DNA from: QHXM01 sp032160165
GTDB lineage: Bacteria > Acidobacteriota > Blastocatellia > Pyrinomonadales > Pyrinomonadaceae
Length of the DNA stretch: 59,740 nt
NCBI GenBank assembly: GCA_032160165.1
Contig: JAVHWA010000008.1
Span: 1-59,740, forward strand
Reading direction: 5' to 3'
Shown: positions 8,706 to 17,087 of the stretch, in pieces
Layout of the letters: the number at the start of each line of letters is the position of its first letter
Position numbering within the stretch: position 1 is the stretch's first letter
Notes under the pieces: model-generated
Database searches by the model: none
The model's input: only the letters and a program-made list of their open reading frames with translations
Told to the model about the DNA's origin: nothing
Made by a program: the position numbers and the translations under genes

Positions 8706-9854
8706 TTACTTCCTGAGGCTATCTGAAATCGCCCGGTATCCTTCTCGCGTCTTGACTTTCAATCCGCTTCGATTCGCGAGTTTGACTTCGATGTTTCGCT
8801 TACTGCCGTCGTACTTATTGTTGCTGGGCGTGTATGTGATGATGTAGGTCGAGCGCAACTCTTTCGATATTCGCGTAAAGGCGCGTTCAAGCTCGAGCAC
8901 GTCGCCCGTGAAAAACGCCGAGCCGCCTGTCTCTTCGCAGAGCTTCTGAAGATCTCTGTCAACCGCACTGGAAACCGTTCCCGCATCGACTCCCGGCACC
9001 GCTCCGGATAAACCTGCTTTGGTCGACACTGCGAAGATGGTCGTTTCGGTGCGTTGTGCGATGTCTATCGCATCGCGCAGAGTTGCGCGACTGTAGTTGT
9101 TGTCGTCGCCGTCGGTGATAACCACCAGAACTCGACGGCCAGGTATGCTGCGCATCTTTTCATCGCAAAATTCCCACACGGCGTCATAGAAGAGAGTGCG
9201 GTTCCCCGGCTTGCCCACGCTGTCGATCGCCTTATCAAGCAAGTCGAGGTTATCGGTGAAATCCTGGCGCAGCGAGATTTGATGATCGAAGGTGGCAAAC
9301 GCCACCCGGTCTTTACGCAGCCTCGTCACCGTGTAGACAAAATTCTTGGCGGACTCCTGTTCAAATTTGAGCTTGCCGGAAACAGATCCCGAAGTATCCA
9401 TCAGGACTGCGACATAGATTGGCTGGCTGTCCTTTTCATCGGTGAAGCCTTTGATTTGCTGAAGCTGCCTGTCCTCATAGATAAGGAAATCGTTTCTCGT
9501 CAGACCGGGAACCGGAACTTTCTTTTTATCCAACACAGTCACCGGCAGCCGGACTTCACGAATGTAGACGACGTCCCTATCGTCGTCCTGTTGACCAGGA
9601 ATCGGAGTCGGCGTTGGCTGCGGCTTCTGCTGACGTTCCTGCTGAGGAAGCACAGCGTGTCCAAAGCGAGATGGCTCAAAGCCCCGAAGGCCCACTGGCG
9701 ACTGCTCACTGATGTCTCGATTTGTCGCGAGGTCCGGTTGAAGCTCTCGTGCCTCAGCTCGAGCGTAAGCCAGGTTCATAGGAGCGTGCGTCGCGCCGAC
9801 ACCGATGATAGCCAACGCGGCCGCGAAGAGGAGGAGATAGATGCGAGATCTCAT
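8706..9854 (-). CDS. Secreted VWA-domain protein (acidobacterial TIGR03436 type)
   Basis: 382 residues. The hydrophobic N-terminus (about 1-33, MRSRIYLLLFAAALAIIGVG) is a signal peptide, followed by a Gln/Pro-rich linker (QKPQPTPTPIPG). A beta-rich segment with VPVPGLTRNDFLIYEDRQ precedes the VWA domain, whose MIDAS motif DTSGSVSG starts at D153; VITDGDDNN supplies the other acidic loop. The C-terminal LRSTYIITYTPSNNKYDG matches its downstream neighbour. Same strand and closely spaced with 7516-8646, so probably co-transcribed with it. Confidence 0.9.
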   Translation of the reverse strand: MRSRIYLLLFAAALAIIGVGATHAPMNLAYARAEARELQPDLATNRDISEQSPVGLRGFEPSRFGHAVLPQQERQQKPQPTPTPIPGQQDDDRDVVYIREVRLPVTVLDKKKVPVPGLTRNDFLIYEDRQLQQIKGFTDEKDSQPIYVAVLMDTSGSVSGKLKFEQESAKNFVYTVTRLRKDRVAFATFDHQISLRQDFTDNLDLLDKAIDSVGKPGNRTLFYDAVWEFCDEKMRSIPGRRVLVVITDGDDNNYSRATLRDAIDIAQRTETTIFAVSTKAGLSGAVPGVDAGTVSSAVDRDLQKLCEETGGSAFFTGDVLELERAFTRISKELRSTYIITYTPSNNKYDGSKRNIEVKLANRSGLKVKTREGYRAISDSLRK

Positions 9855-10083
9855 AACATTCGATAAAGAATTGAATAGAAACTACAGAGCGCCCACCTGC
9901 CGAGCGCTCGCGGTTTGGATGCCGGCCTGTCGAAAAGCCGTTGCCCTGACGAACGCACAATACTACAGCAATCGAGTTCAAAAGCGCATGTCGCCGGCCG
10001 GATCATCTGCACGATCCGAAACACTGTCCGACAAGCTTAGCTTGTTGTCGCGCTTCGCCAAACTGGAAGTCTGTCCGACGCCT
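9855..10083. repeat. Intergenic region with a GTCCGACAAGCTT palindrome, partly decayed
   Basis: No gene is supported in these 229 bases. At 10026-10050 GTCCGACAAGCT is followed by an imperfect inverted copy (AGCTTGTTGTCG), and CTGTCCGACG recurs at 10071-10080. A perfect version of the palindrome occurs at 49728-49753, so this appears to be a dispersed element, here degraded. Confidence 0.55.
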
Positions 10084-11181
10084 TCAGCTCTGGTTGTTCA
10101 GCTCGTCGAGCAGGTTTGATAGCTCAACTGGAAGGGGAGCGGAAAAGTTCAAGCGCTCGCCTGTCTCGGGATGACGAAAGCCGAGCTTCTCTGCGTGCAG
10201 GAATTGCCGGCCGATCTCAGTAATGCGGGCGCGCACGCGAGGGTCCGCCACCGTCTTGTCGCGTCCGTCACCATAAACTGCATCGCCAACAACAGGGTGC
10301 TTCAGCCACTGCAAGTGCACACGGATCTGATGCGTCCGCCCCGTCTTGATCTCCACATCGAGAAGCGTGAATCGATCGTATCGCCTCCGCGCCTTATAGA
10401 TTGATAGAGAAGGACGTCCGCCCCTGACTACGGCCATCCGAGTGCGGTTCAGGCGATCTCGCGCGATCGGTTGATCGATGCGCCCTTCGTCGTCCTTGAC
10501 CCGCCCATGGACCAGTGCAACGTAAGATTTGAATACTTTGCGATCGCGAAACTGATCAGCCAGGTGCTCGTGCGAGCGCTCCGTCTTGGCTACCACGATA
10601 AGACCGGAAGTGTTTTTGTCCAATCGGTGCACTATGCCGGGCCGAGGGAAGTCCTTCGATTGCGGATTGCGGATTGCGGATTGCGGATTGGAAAGCGACC
10701 GATCGTCAGGCGTGGTCGACCCTTTAGACGTTTCGGATGTCAGAGCGTTCTTCGGCTCTTCATTCCCGAATCCGCAATCCGAAATCCGCAATTGAGAGAA
10801 TCGATATGCCAATCCATTCACAAGTGTTCCCGAAGAGATCCCCGCTGCGGGGTGAACTATCAGACCGGCCGACTTGTTAATGACTATCAGGTGCTCGTCT
10901 TCGTAAATGACGTCGAGCGGAATGTCTTCGGGCGTAAACTCCGCGGGCTTCGCGGGAGTCAGCTCGACTTCCACCTCATCGTCGTGGCGGAGCTTGTGTG
11001 AAGGCTTTGTGGCGCGACCTCCTACCAGCACATCACCGTCTTCGATCAGCCTCTGTATTCGCGAACGACTCCAGTCGGCGATGCGGTCTGCTAAGTAAGT
11101 GTCGAGACGGGAACCGACATCTTCGAGCGCGGGGCGAAAGGTGAGTATGGAAGCTTCCGGATCCGCCGTTTCCTCATGCAT
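10084..11181 (-). CDS. rluD: RluA/RluD-family 23S rRNA pseudouridine synthase with repeat insertion
   Basis: 365 residues. An S4 RNA-binding domain (about 20-80, SRLDTYLADRI and RIQRLIEDGDVLV) precedes the pseudouridine synthase fold. The catalytic motif GIVHRLDKNTSG has D188, followed by KTGRTHQIRVHL and HPVVGDAVYG. RluD converts specific uridines of helix 69 of 23S rRNA; the exact target here is inferred from the domain layout. The oddity is residues 129-177, absent from ordinary RluD between GTLVNGLAYRF and RPGIVHRLDK. They are encoded by an inverted heptad repeat that has kept the frame (for example NPQSAIRNPQS). Since the catalytic core is intact, the enzyme is probably still active with an extra loop. 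Confidence 0.9.
   Translation of the reverse strand: MHEETADPEASILTFRPALEDVGSRLDTYLADRIADWSRSRIQRLIEDGDVLVGGRATKPSHKLRHDDEVEVELTPAKPAEFTPEDIPLDVIYEDEHLIVINKSAGLIVHPAAGISSGTLVNGLAYRFSQLRISDCGFGNEEPKNALTSETSKGSTTPDDRSLSNPQSAIRNPQSKDFPRPGIVHRLDKNTSGLIVVAKTERSHEHLADQFRDRKVFKSYVALVHGRVKDDEGRIDQPIARDRLNRTRMAVVRGGRPSLSIYKARRRYDRFTLLDVEIKTGRTHQIRVHLQWLKHPVVGDAVYGDGRDKTVADPRVRARITEIGRQFLHAEKLGFRHPETGERLNFSAPLPVELSNLLDELNNQS
10658..10794. repeat. Heptad repeat (GATTGCG type) inside the pseudouridine synthase gene
   Basis: Four perfect GATTGCG units plus GATTGG at 10658-10691 face an inverted arm (AATCCGC, AATCCGA, AATCCGC, AATTG) at 10769-10794, with a 77-base spacer. The whole element is translated in frame. 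Three units make 21 bases, so the encoded peptide repeats every seven residues. Confidence 0.92.
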
Positions 11182-11202
11182 GGCTGGCGTTTCCCTGCTC
11201 GC

Positions 11203-12051
11203 TCATGCCCGGGCGGCGTCGGGTGTGGAAGTAACGTCTTCGGATTTTCCAGGAATGCGCCGCCACCGTAGGACGAGGAAGACGAGACCCGTTATGCCCA
11301 CGATAATACTGAGCATCTGCGAGGTTGAAAGTCCGGTAAGGGTCGTCAATCCCGCGATGTCGCCGCGAGGATCGTCGCGGAAAATTTCAATGGTGAAGCG
11401 CATCACGGCGTAGAGCACTGCGAAGAAGAGGAAGACCTGACCGCTGAAACGCTTGCGTCGGTGCAGCCACAGTAGAAAGAAGAAAATCAACAGCGCGCCA
11501 AACGATTCGTAGAGCTGGGTTGGATGCAAATGTGCAATCGCGCCGTTAACATCGACTAACGGCACGCCAGTCACTTCATGACCGGCTTCAGTAAAGTGGA
11601 CCCCCCACGGCAACGTCGTGGGCTTGCCCCAGCAGCATCCGGCGGCGAAGCATCCCTGACGCCCGATAGCGAGCCCCAGCGCGATACCGGGGGCGAAAGC
11701 ATCGGCCGTCTTCCACCAGGGCAATTTATACCGGCGTATCAGGAAGTAGCCTGCGACAACCGCCGCGATAAACCCTCCGTAGAAGACGCCGCCAGATCGC
11801 AGGAAATCAAGTGAGAACAGCCGACCCAGGTTCTCTCGATATTCCGGGTCCGCAAACAGCATCAGGATCTTTGATCCGACAATCGCCGCCAGCAGCATCC
11901 ACAGCCCAAGATCGTAAACGCGTTCGCGGGGCAGGCCGTCGCGCGCGGCAAGCTTCGCCGTGATTAGCAGAGCGGAAAGGAACCCCAAAGCGAGCAGCAC
12001 ACCGTAGGTGTTGATTGGAAAGCTGCCTATGCGGAAGATCTCGGGATACAT
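11203..12051 (-). CDS. lgt: Prolipoprotein diacylglyceryl transferase Lgt
   Basis: 282 residues, a normal length for Lgt. It transfers the diacylglyceryl group of phosphatidylglycerol to the lipobox cysteine of prelipoproteins at the inner membrane. Visible markers are the N-terminal NTYGVLLALGFLSALL, the family motif AIGRQGCFAAGCCWGKPT, the HPTQLYES segment, and seven or so hydrophobic stretches. The ATG at 12051 gives the usual Lgt start (MYPEIFRIGSFPINTYG). The gene sits between lspA, which encodes the next enzyme of lipoprotein maturation, and the pseudouridine synthase (21 bases), all on the same strand. Confidence 0.96.
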   Translation of the reverse strand: MYPEIFRIGSFPINTYGVLLALGFLSALLITAKLAARDGLPRERVYDLGLWMLLAAIVGSKILMLFADPEYRENLGRLFSLDFLRSGGVFYGGFIAAVVAGYFLIRRYKLPWWKTADAFAPGIALGLAIGRQGCFAAGCCWGKPTTLPWGVHFTEAGHEVTGVPLVDVNGAIAHLHPTQLYESFGALLIFFFLLWLHRRKRFSGQVFLFFAVLYAVMRFTIEIFRDDPRGDIAGLTTLTGLSTSQMLSIIVGITGLVFLVLRWRRIPGKSEDVTSTPDAARA

Positions 12052-12058
12052 AATGACG

Positions 12059-12217
12059 TAGGACTCAGGACCCGGAACTCAGGACTGGACTCAGAACTCA
12101 GAACTCAGAACACAGAACACAGAACGAACAGGGTCAAACTGGTTTCTCCGACTCTCGCGCTATCGAAACTTGTTCTCGTGACGGCTTCTGAGTCCTCAGT
12201 TCTGAGTCCCGAGTCCT
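12059..12217. repeat. Heptad tandem repeat (GAACTCA type) between lspA and lgt, entering lspA
   Basis: Bases 12059-12126 read as GAACTCA/GGACTCA/GAACACA 7-mers. The inverted arm at 12186-12217 (TCTGAGTCCTCAGTTCTGAG and on) lies inside the 3' end of lspA and is translated as part of its C-terminal tail. Confidence 0.85.
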
Positions 12218-12694
12218 TTTCGTAAACATGTCGTATATCAAAAGCAACGCACCGGTACAGATACTAAGATCGGCGAGATTGAAGACCGGCCATTGATAGG
12301 TCTTGTAGTGGAGCAGGATAAAATCTATCACGTAGCCGAGACGCGCGCGGTCCGTCAAATTGCCTACGATGCCTGCCAACAGGAGTGCGCACGCGCCGAG
12401 CATCCGGTCGTCCGTGCGCGTGGTGCGAAACAAATAGAAGAGCACAGCAACTGCCGCCGCGATAGCAAGCGCAACGAAGAACCACCGTCCAAAAGAACCC
12501 CCTTGCTGTAACTGGCTAAACGCGATTCCGGGATTCTCTGCGTAAGTCAGATCCAGAAACCCGGTGATCAGCGTTTTTGATTCCCCGGTGCGGAGCGCTC
12601 GCACAGCCCAGGCCTTAGTGACCTGATCGACGAGGTAGATGCCGAACGCGGCGACCAGGTAAGCAATGCGCCAGGCCAGGCGTCGATTGTTCAC
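12134..12694 (-). CDS. lspA: Lipoprotein signal peptidase LspA with repeat-derived tail
   Basis: 186 residues starting with GTG, whose first bases overlap the ileS stop (GTGA). LspA is the inner-membrane aspartic protease that cleaves the signal peptide of lipidated prolipoproteins. Four transmembrane segments are visible. The catalytic aspartates are D115 in GNLTDRARLGYVIDF and D142 in FNLADLSICTGALLL, with the conserved AENPGIAFS at 52-60. Past about residue 158 the sequence leaves the family; RTRDSELRTQK (160-170) is encoded by a heptad repeat arm, so the tail is probably acquired and dispensable. Position after ileS is the common bacterial arrangement. Confidence 0.95.
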   Translation of the reverse strand: MNNRRLAWRIAYLVAAFGIYLVDQVTKAWAVRALRTGESKTLITGFLDLTYAENPGIAFSQLQQGGSFGRWFFVALAIAAAVAVLFYLFRTTRTDDRMLGACALLLAGIVGNLTDRARLGYVIDFILLHYKTYQWPVFNLADLSICTGALLLIYDMFTKRTRDSELRTQKPSREQVSIARESEKPV

Positions 12695-15600
12695 GCGGCT
12701 TCCTCCCGCTCAATCTCTGCCAGGACTTCGACGCAGCGCTCGCACGCAGTCGGATACCGCTGCGATTCGCCGACACGAGTTGAATAGTTCCAGCAGCGTT
12801 CGCACTTCTTACCTTCGGCCCGCTCGACGCTGACAACAACGCCAACCGGATCCCCCGTGCCATCGGGTTTGTCTGGGACAAGATTCACCTGCGATACGAT
12901 AAAGATATACCGCAGGTTGTCGACGAAGCGTTGGAGCAGCTCGTAGGTCTGTCCCGATGCCGAGATGGTGACGCGAGCTTCGAGCGAGCTGCCGATCACC
13001 TTCTGCACCCGGGCTTCTTCGAGCGCTCCCAGCACTACGTCGCGCACCTCAAAGAGTCGTTCCCACTCTTTTGATATCTCAACGTCGCGTTCGTCCCGCG
13101 CTTGCGGCAGCTCGGTCAGATGAATCGAGGCCGCGCGAGGCGAATCCCCGCCTTCACTCGGCAAATTCTCCCAGATCTCGTCCGCCGTGAACACCAGGAT
13201 CGGTGCCAGCAACCGGGCGAGGGCATCGACAATCCTATAAAGCGCGGTCTGACCGGAGCGCCGAGCGTGTCCTCGAGGAGCAGACGTGTACAGCCTGTCT
13301 TTGATTATGTCGAAGTAACGGTTAGACAATGTGACCGTTGAAAAGCTGTAAAGCGTTTGGTAGACGATATGAAATTCGTATCGCTGGTATGCTTCGCGGG
13401 CCTTCGTGATAATGGTATCCAACTCAGCCAGCGCCCATCGGTCTACCTCGAGCATCTCTGCTTCACTCACGCTATCGCGCGCCGGATCGAAGCCGTCGAG
13501 ATTGCTAAGCGCAAAGCGTGCGGTGTTTCGAAGTTTGCGATAGCCGTCTGAGACCCTCTGAAGGATTTCGGGAGAGCAACGCATGTCCTCGTGATAGTCA
13601 GATGAATTGCACCAGAGGCGCAGGATGTCCGCCCCGGACTCTTTCACAAACTCTTCGGGGGCGATCGCGTTACCCGCTGACTTGTGCATCGCCTTGCCCT
13701 GCGCGTCGAGCGTCCAGCCATGCGTGACTACGGTCTTGTATGGAGCGCGGTCGTGGACGGCCAGTCCGACCATCAGCGATGAATTGAACCACCCGCGATA
13801 TTGATCGCCACCTTCCAGATAGACATCTGCCGGCCACCGCAGGTTCTCTCTTCGCTCAAGCACGGCGATCGAAGACGAGCCGCTGTCGAACCAAACATCA
13901 AGGATGTCACTCTCTTTGGTCCACTCTGAGCCCGAACAGCTCGGACAGGCGAAGCCTTCGGGCACGAGGTCCTTTGCTTCGCGCGTGTACCACGCATCGG
14001 CGGAATCGCTTTCGAAAATGTTGGCTACGTGTCGGACGACCGCGGGATCAGGCACGGCCTCGCTGCAGCTCGCGCAGTAGAACACCGGAATCGGCACGCC
14101 CCAAACACGTTGACGCGAAACGCACCAGTCAGGACGTCCTTTCAACATGTTCCGCATGCGTTCTTCGCCCCATGCCGGGATCCATTCAACGTTTGCGATC
14201 TCGCGCAAAGCGCCCGCGCGCAGTCCGCTCGATCCCTCCGTGTCATTCTCAGAAAAATTGTCGATGAAGTTGCTTACATAGCGGCCATCGTCGTCTTTCT
14301 CGAAGCTCGAAGGGCCGGTTGCGGTTGCGGCATCCATGGAGATGAACCATTGCGGCGTGGCGCGAAAGATCACCGGGTTCTTGCACCGCCAGCAGTGCGG
14401 ATAGCGATGCTCGTAGTTTTCGCTGAAAAGCAGAACCCCCCGCTCGCTCATCAACTCTACGATCTTCGGATTGGCGTCAAACACACGCTCGCCGGCGAAG
14501 TGTTCCACGTCGGCCGTGAATCGCCCGGCATTGTCGACTGGACAATAGATTTCAAGGCCGTAGCGCTTTCCGATTACAAAGTCGTCGTGCCCATGGCCTG
14601 GCGCTGTATGCACAAGACCGGTGCCTGCCTTACCGGTGATCTTTACATCACGCGCGTCTTTGACGTCCAACTCCGTTTCCGCGTCAGCCTCTCCGCCAAG
14701 CGTAACGTGTTCGCCTACCATGACCAGACTGGGACGATCAAGCCAGGGATGGCGGCACTCGAGGCGATCGAGGCTGGCGCCTGGAAAGCGGGCGAGCACG
14801 GTGGGAGCGATTCGGTCACCGTTTGCATCGCGCTCGCCAATATCACACTTCGCTGCGACAGCGCCGAGAAGTTCGCTCGCAGCCACGTAGACCTCGTCGC
14901 CGGCTTCAAACGCCGCGTACTCAAAGTCAGGATGGACGGCAATGCCGAGGTTTGCCGGCAGCGTCCATGGCGTAGTCGTCCAGATGAGAAAAAACACTTT
15001 ACGACCGGCGAGTTTGGGATCGATCCGCGCGGGATCGCTGACCAGCGGAAGCTTTACATAAACCGAGGTGCTCGTATGCTGATGGTATTCAACTTCGGCT
15101 TCGGCGAGCGCTGTCTGATCGTGTATGCACCAATAGACGGGCCGCGCCCCGCGATAGACCCATCCTCGCTCGATGAACGAGGCGAACAGACGCGCGGTCT
15201 CGGCCTCGTAGTGGTTCGACATGGTGAGATACGGATTCTCCCACTCACCCAGAATTCCCAGCCTTTGAAAGTCCCTCGTCTGACTCTTGAGAGATTTTGC
15301 CGCGTGCTCTCGGCAGGCGCGACGAAAGCTGACCGTCGAGAGGTCTGTCTTCTTCTTGCCCTTCTTTTCCAGATCCCGTTCGACATGCTGCTCGATAGGC
15401 AGACCGTGGCAGTCGTAACCGGGGACGTAAGGGGCATCGAATCCAAACATCGAACGTGATTTGACGACGATGTCCTTCAGAATTTTATTGAGGGCAGTTC
15501 CCAGATGTATGTCCGCGTTTGCATAAGGCGGGCCGTCGTGGAGGACAAACTTTTCACGCCCCTCGCGTGCGTGCTGGATCATCTCGTAAAGACCCATCTC

Positions 15601-15714
15601 AGCCCACTTCTTCAGTCGCGCGGGTTCTGTCTGCGACAGGTTCGCCTTTTGACTGAAGGCGGTCTTGGGCAGATTGACGGTCTTCTTCAAATCGAGCTGT
15701 GTTTCTGTAGACAT
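12691..15714 (-). CDS. ileS: Isoleucyl-tRNA synthetase
   Basis: About 1007 residues from the ATG at 15714. A TTG four codons earlier (15726) is in frame but lies in the heptad repeat, so ATG is preferred. Class I synthetase charging tRNA-Ile. The HIGH-type motif is DGPPYANADIHLGTALNKIL, the KMSKS-type motif is KAMHKSAGN, and the editing domain has TTPWTLPANLGIAV. The C-terminal zinc finger CERCW...CERC is present near the end. Length and order fit bacterial IleS. It is the first gene of a likely ileS-lspA-lgt operon, overlapping lspA by four bases. Confidence 0.97.
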   Translation of the reverse strand: MSTETQLDLKKTVNLPKTAFSQKANLSQTEPARLKKWAEMGLYEMIQHAREGREKFVLHDGPPYANADIHLGTALNKILKDIVVKSRSMFGFDAPYVPGYDCHGLPIEQHVERDLEKKGKKKTDLSTVSFRRACREHAAKSLKSQTRDFQRLGILGEWENPYLTMSNHYEAETARLFASFIERGWVYRGARPVYWCIHDQTALAEAEVEYHQHTSTSVYVKLPLVSDPARIDPKLAGRKVFFLIWTTTPWTLPANLGIAVHPDFEYAAFEAGDEVYVAASELLGAVAAKCDIGERDANGDRIAPTVLARFPGASLDRLECRHPWLDRPSLVMVGEHVTLGGEADAETELDVKDARDVKITGKAGTGLVHTAPGHGHDDFVIGKRYGLEIYCPVDNAGRFTADVEHFAGERVFDANPKIVELMSERGVLLFSENYEHRYPHCWRCKNPVIFRATPQWFISMDAATATGPSSFEKDDDGRYVSNFIDNFSENDTEGSSGLRAGALREIANVEWIPAWGEERMRNMLKGRPDWCVSRQRVWGVPIPVFYCASCSEAVPDPAVVRHVANIFESDSADAWYTREAKDLVPEGFACPSCSGSEWTKESDILDVWFDSGSSSIAVLERRENLRWPADVYLEGGDQYRGWFNSSLMVGLAVHDRAPYKTVVTHGWTLDAQGKAMHKSAGNAIAPEEFVKESGADILRLWCNSSDYHEDMRCSPEILQRVSDGYRKLRNTARFALSNLDGFDPARDSVSEAEMLEVDRWALAELDTIITKAREAYQRYEFHIVYQTLYSFSTVTLSNRYFDIIKDRLYTSAPRGHARRSGQTALYRIVDALARLLAPILVFTADEIWENLPSEGGDSPRAASIHLTELPQARDERDVEISKEWERLFEVRDVVLGALEEARVQKVIGSSLEARVTISASGQTYELLQRFVDNLRYIFIVSQVNLVPDKPDGTGDPVGVVVSVERAEGKKCERCWNYSTRVGESQRYPTACERCVEVLAEIEREEAA

Positions 15715-15809
15715 AGTCGCGTCCAAAGTCCAAAGTCTAAAGCCAAAAGCCCCAAATCCAAAATCGACCCTTGGACTTGGGACTTTTAACTTTGGACTCT
15801 TGTTCGGCC
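15715..15809. repeat. Heptad tandem repeat (GTCCAAA type) upstream of ileS
   Basis: Nearly the whole gap between ileS and the coiled-coil protein gene is repeat. GTCCAAA, GTCTAAA and GCCAAAA units run from 15721 to about 15763, and the inverted arm TTGGACTTGGGACTTTTAAC and on runs from 15770 to 15798. It would be transcribed as the ileS leader, or would act as a terminator of the gene before it. Confidence 0.85.
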
Positions 15810-16361
15810 TCAGCCGATGAACATTTCATCTTCTCCGTAGGTTTGATTGACGGGCTTTGGCGCGGGCGAAACGAGAACTTCAAGACCCCGGCGAAAGCCC
15901 GCCATAATCGCCGCCAATTCGCGGGCCGGCTGAATCACCTTGTCACGGATAAACGCGGTGGTGGTCGTCACCTGTTGATGTGTCCTGTCGATAGTATCGC
16001 TGACCAGCGCGACCTTCTCACGCGCCGTGTCAGTTGTCTCGTGGACCAACTCTTTCAAATCGCGCATTTCTTCCTTGATCAAGCCTACCGACTCCGAGAA
16101 GTGCAGCGTTGCGGTCGCCAAATGGCCTGAGAGCGTGTTTACCTGCTCGGCAATCTCTCGTCCCTGGATGGCGATCTGCTTGCCCTGCTCGCTAAGCGCC
16201 GTCACTTTCGCTATCAAGGGTTCGACGCGCTGCTCGAGCCGGCCAACCGCTTTGACAGCGCGGCTGACCATGATCGCGATTACGATCATCGCGATCGCGA
16301 TCACCACGAACGCGACCGCGACGATCACCATCACCCAGAACATCGGATCGTTAAGATTCAT
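15810..16361 (-). CDS. Membrane-anchored coiled-coil protein (DUF948-like)
   Basis: 183 residues from the ATG at 16361 (MNLNDPMF); an alternative start eight codons earlier gives 191. One strong N-terminal transmembrane segment (about 5-33) is rich in Val, Ile and Ala. The rest is a long amphipathic helix with heptad-like spacing (RAVKAVGRLEQRVEPLIAKV and on), resembling DUF948 proteins: a single anchor followed by a cytoplasmic coiled coil. It lies 41 bases after a YtxH gene, a pairing that is common for such stress-related membrane proteins. Function is unknown. Confidence 0.75.
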   Translation of the reverse strand: MNLNDPMFWVMVIVAVAFVVIAIAMIVIAIMVSRAVKAVGRLEQRVEPLIAKVTALSEQGKQIAIQGREIAEQVNTLSGHLATATLHFSESVGLIKEEMRDLKELVHETTDTAREKVALVSDTIDRTHQQVTTTTAFIRDKVIQPARELAAIMAGFRRGLEVLVSPAPKPVNQTYGEDEMFIG

Positions 16362-16402
16362 CTGTAGTGCGAGGGCAGCTGGCATGTTGTTCCGGAATGT
16401 AC

Positions 16403-16798
16403 CTAGCTCAAGTCGCCTTGTGGCGGATAGGTCGGTTTAGCTTCGGCGATTCCCGGTTCCGTCCGCCGCTTTTCCTCGGAGTAGGCCTGCTTGCCCGCCT
16501 CGATGGCCGCAGACACTTGCCCGGTCTTGCGCGTTGCGGCTTCACGAGCTCCGCCTACCCATTCACCAGCCTTGTCACGCACGGTACCGTAGTAATCGCC
16601 CGCGCGGTTCCCGATGTAGGACGCTGCTTCGCGCGACTTATCGATGCCTTTGCGAGTAACGTCGGCGATGTCGCCGCGGAGTTCCGAGCCGGCCTTTGGT
16701 GCGAAGAGAAGGGCCAAAATTGCCCCGATACCGCCGCCGATTAATAGGTAAGTGAGTCGGGTGGAAACATCGTTCCCACGTCTGTCATTGTTTTCCAT
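16403..16798 (-). CDS. YtxH domain-containing protein
   Basis: 131 residues. I chose the ATG at 16798 because AAAGGA stands 7 bases upstream, while the longer frame adds an unlikely ten residues. Residues about 15-45 match YtxH: a glycine-rich membrane segment (LIGGGIGAILALLFAPKAG) followed by the SELRGDI helix. The remainder is a charged helix-forming tail. YtxH proteins are small membrane proteins linked to general stress in Firmicutes; here that is only a family analogy. Likely co-transcribed with the coiled-coil gene that follows. Confidence 0.85.
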   Translation of the reverse strand: MENNDRRGNDVSTRLTYLLIGGGIGAILALLFAPKAGSELRGDIADVTRKGIDKSREAASYIGNRAGDYYGTVRDKAGEWVGGAREAATRKTGQVSAAIEAGKQAYSEEKRRTEPGIAEAKPTYPPQGDLS

Positions 16799-16910
16799 AT
16801 GAGATTCCTTTCTCCAATTCGAGACCACAAGCCTCGATATATGCTCTGATGACCATGAAGATTACAGTAGACAGAATATAGCATAGGAACAGTGAGAGGT
16901 GACAAGGGAA

Positions 16911-17087
16911 GAGCAGTGGGCAGTGGGCAGTGGGCAGTGAGCAGTGCGGGGTCAGCAGTTTCCAGAAATGACGGTCACGGGAGATTATGCAGCTTTTTGC
17001 GGACAGGAGAGCGAACGAAGGCAGGTAACCCGTTTACTCGGGGCTTAACTGCCAACTGCCAACTGCCAACTGCCAACTGCTAACTGT
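16911..17087. repeat. Heptad tandem repeat (GGGCAGT / CCAACTG) after the sigma-54 activator gene
   Basis: GGGCAGT-type units at 16911-16948 face CCAACTG-type units at 17045-17087 across about 95 bases. The TAG stop of the sigma-54 activator (17080-17082) is formed within the first unit of the right arm. It sits in a 281-base gap with no other feature seen. Confidence 0.85.

Noticed and set aside
10658..10794. CRISPR-like array
   Set aside because: Units are 7 bases without spacers of constant length; the second arm is inverted; no Cas gene is near.
14029..15459. 476-codon plus-strand frame antisense to ileS
   Set aside because: The opposite strand is a complete, motif-bearing IleS; the frame has no domain and no ribosome site.
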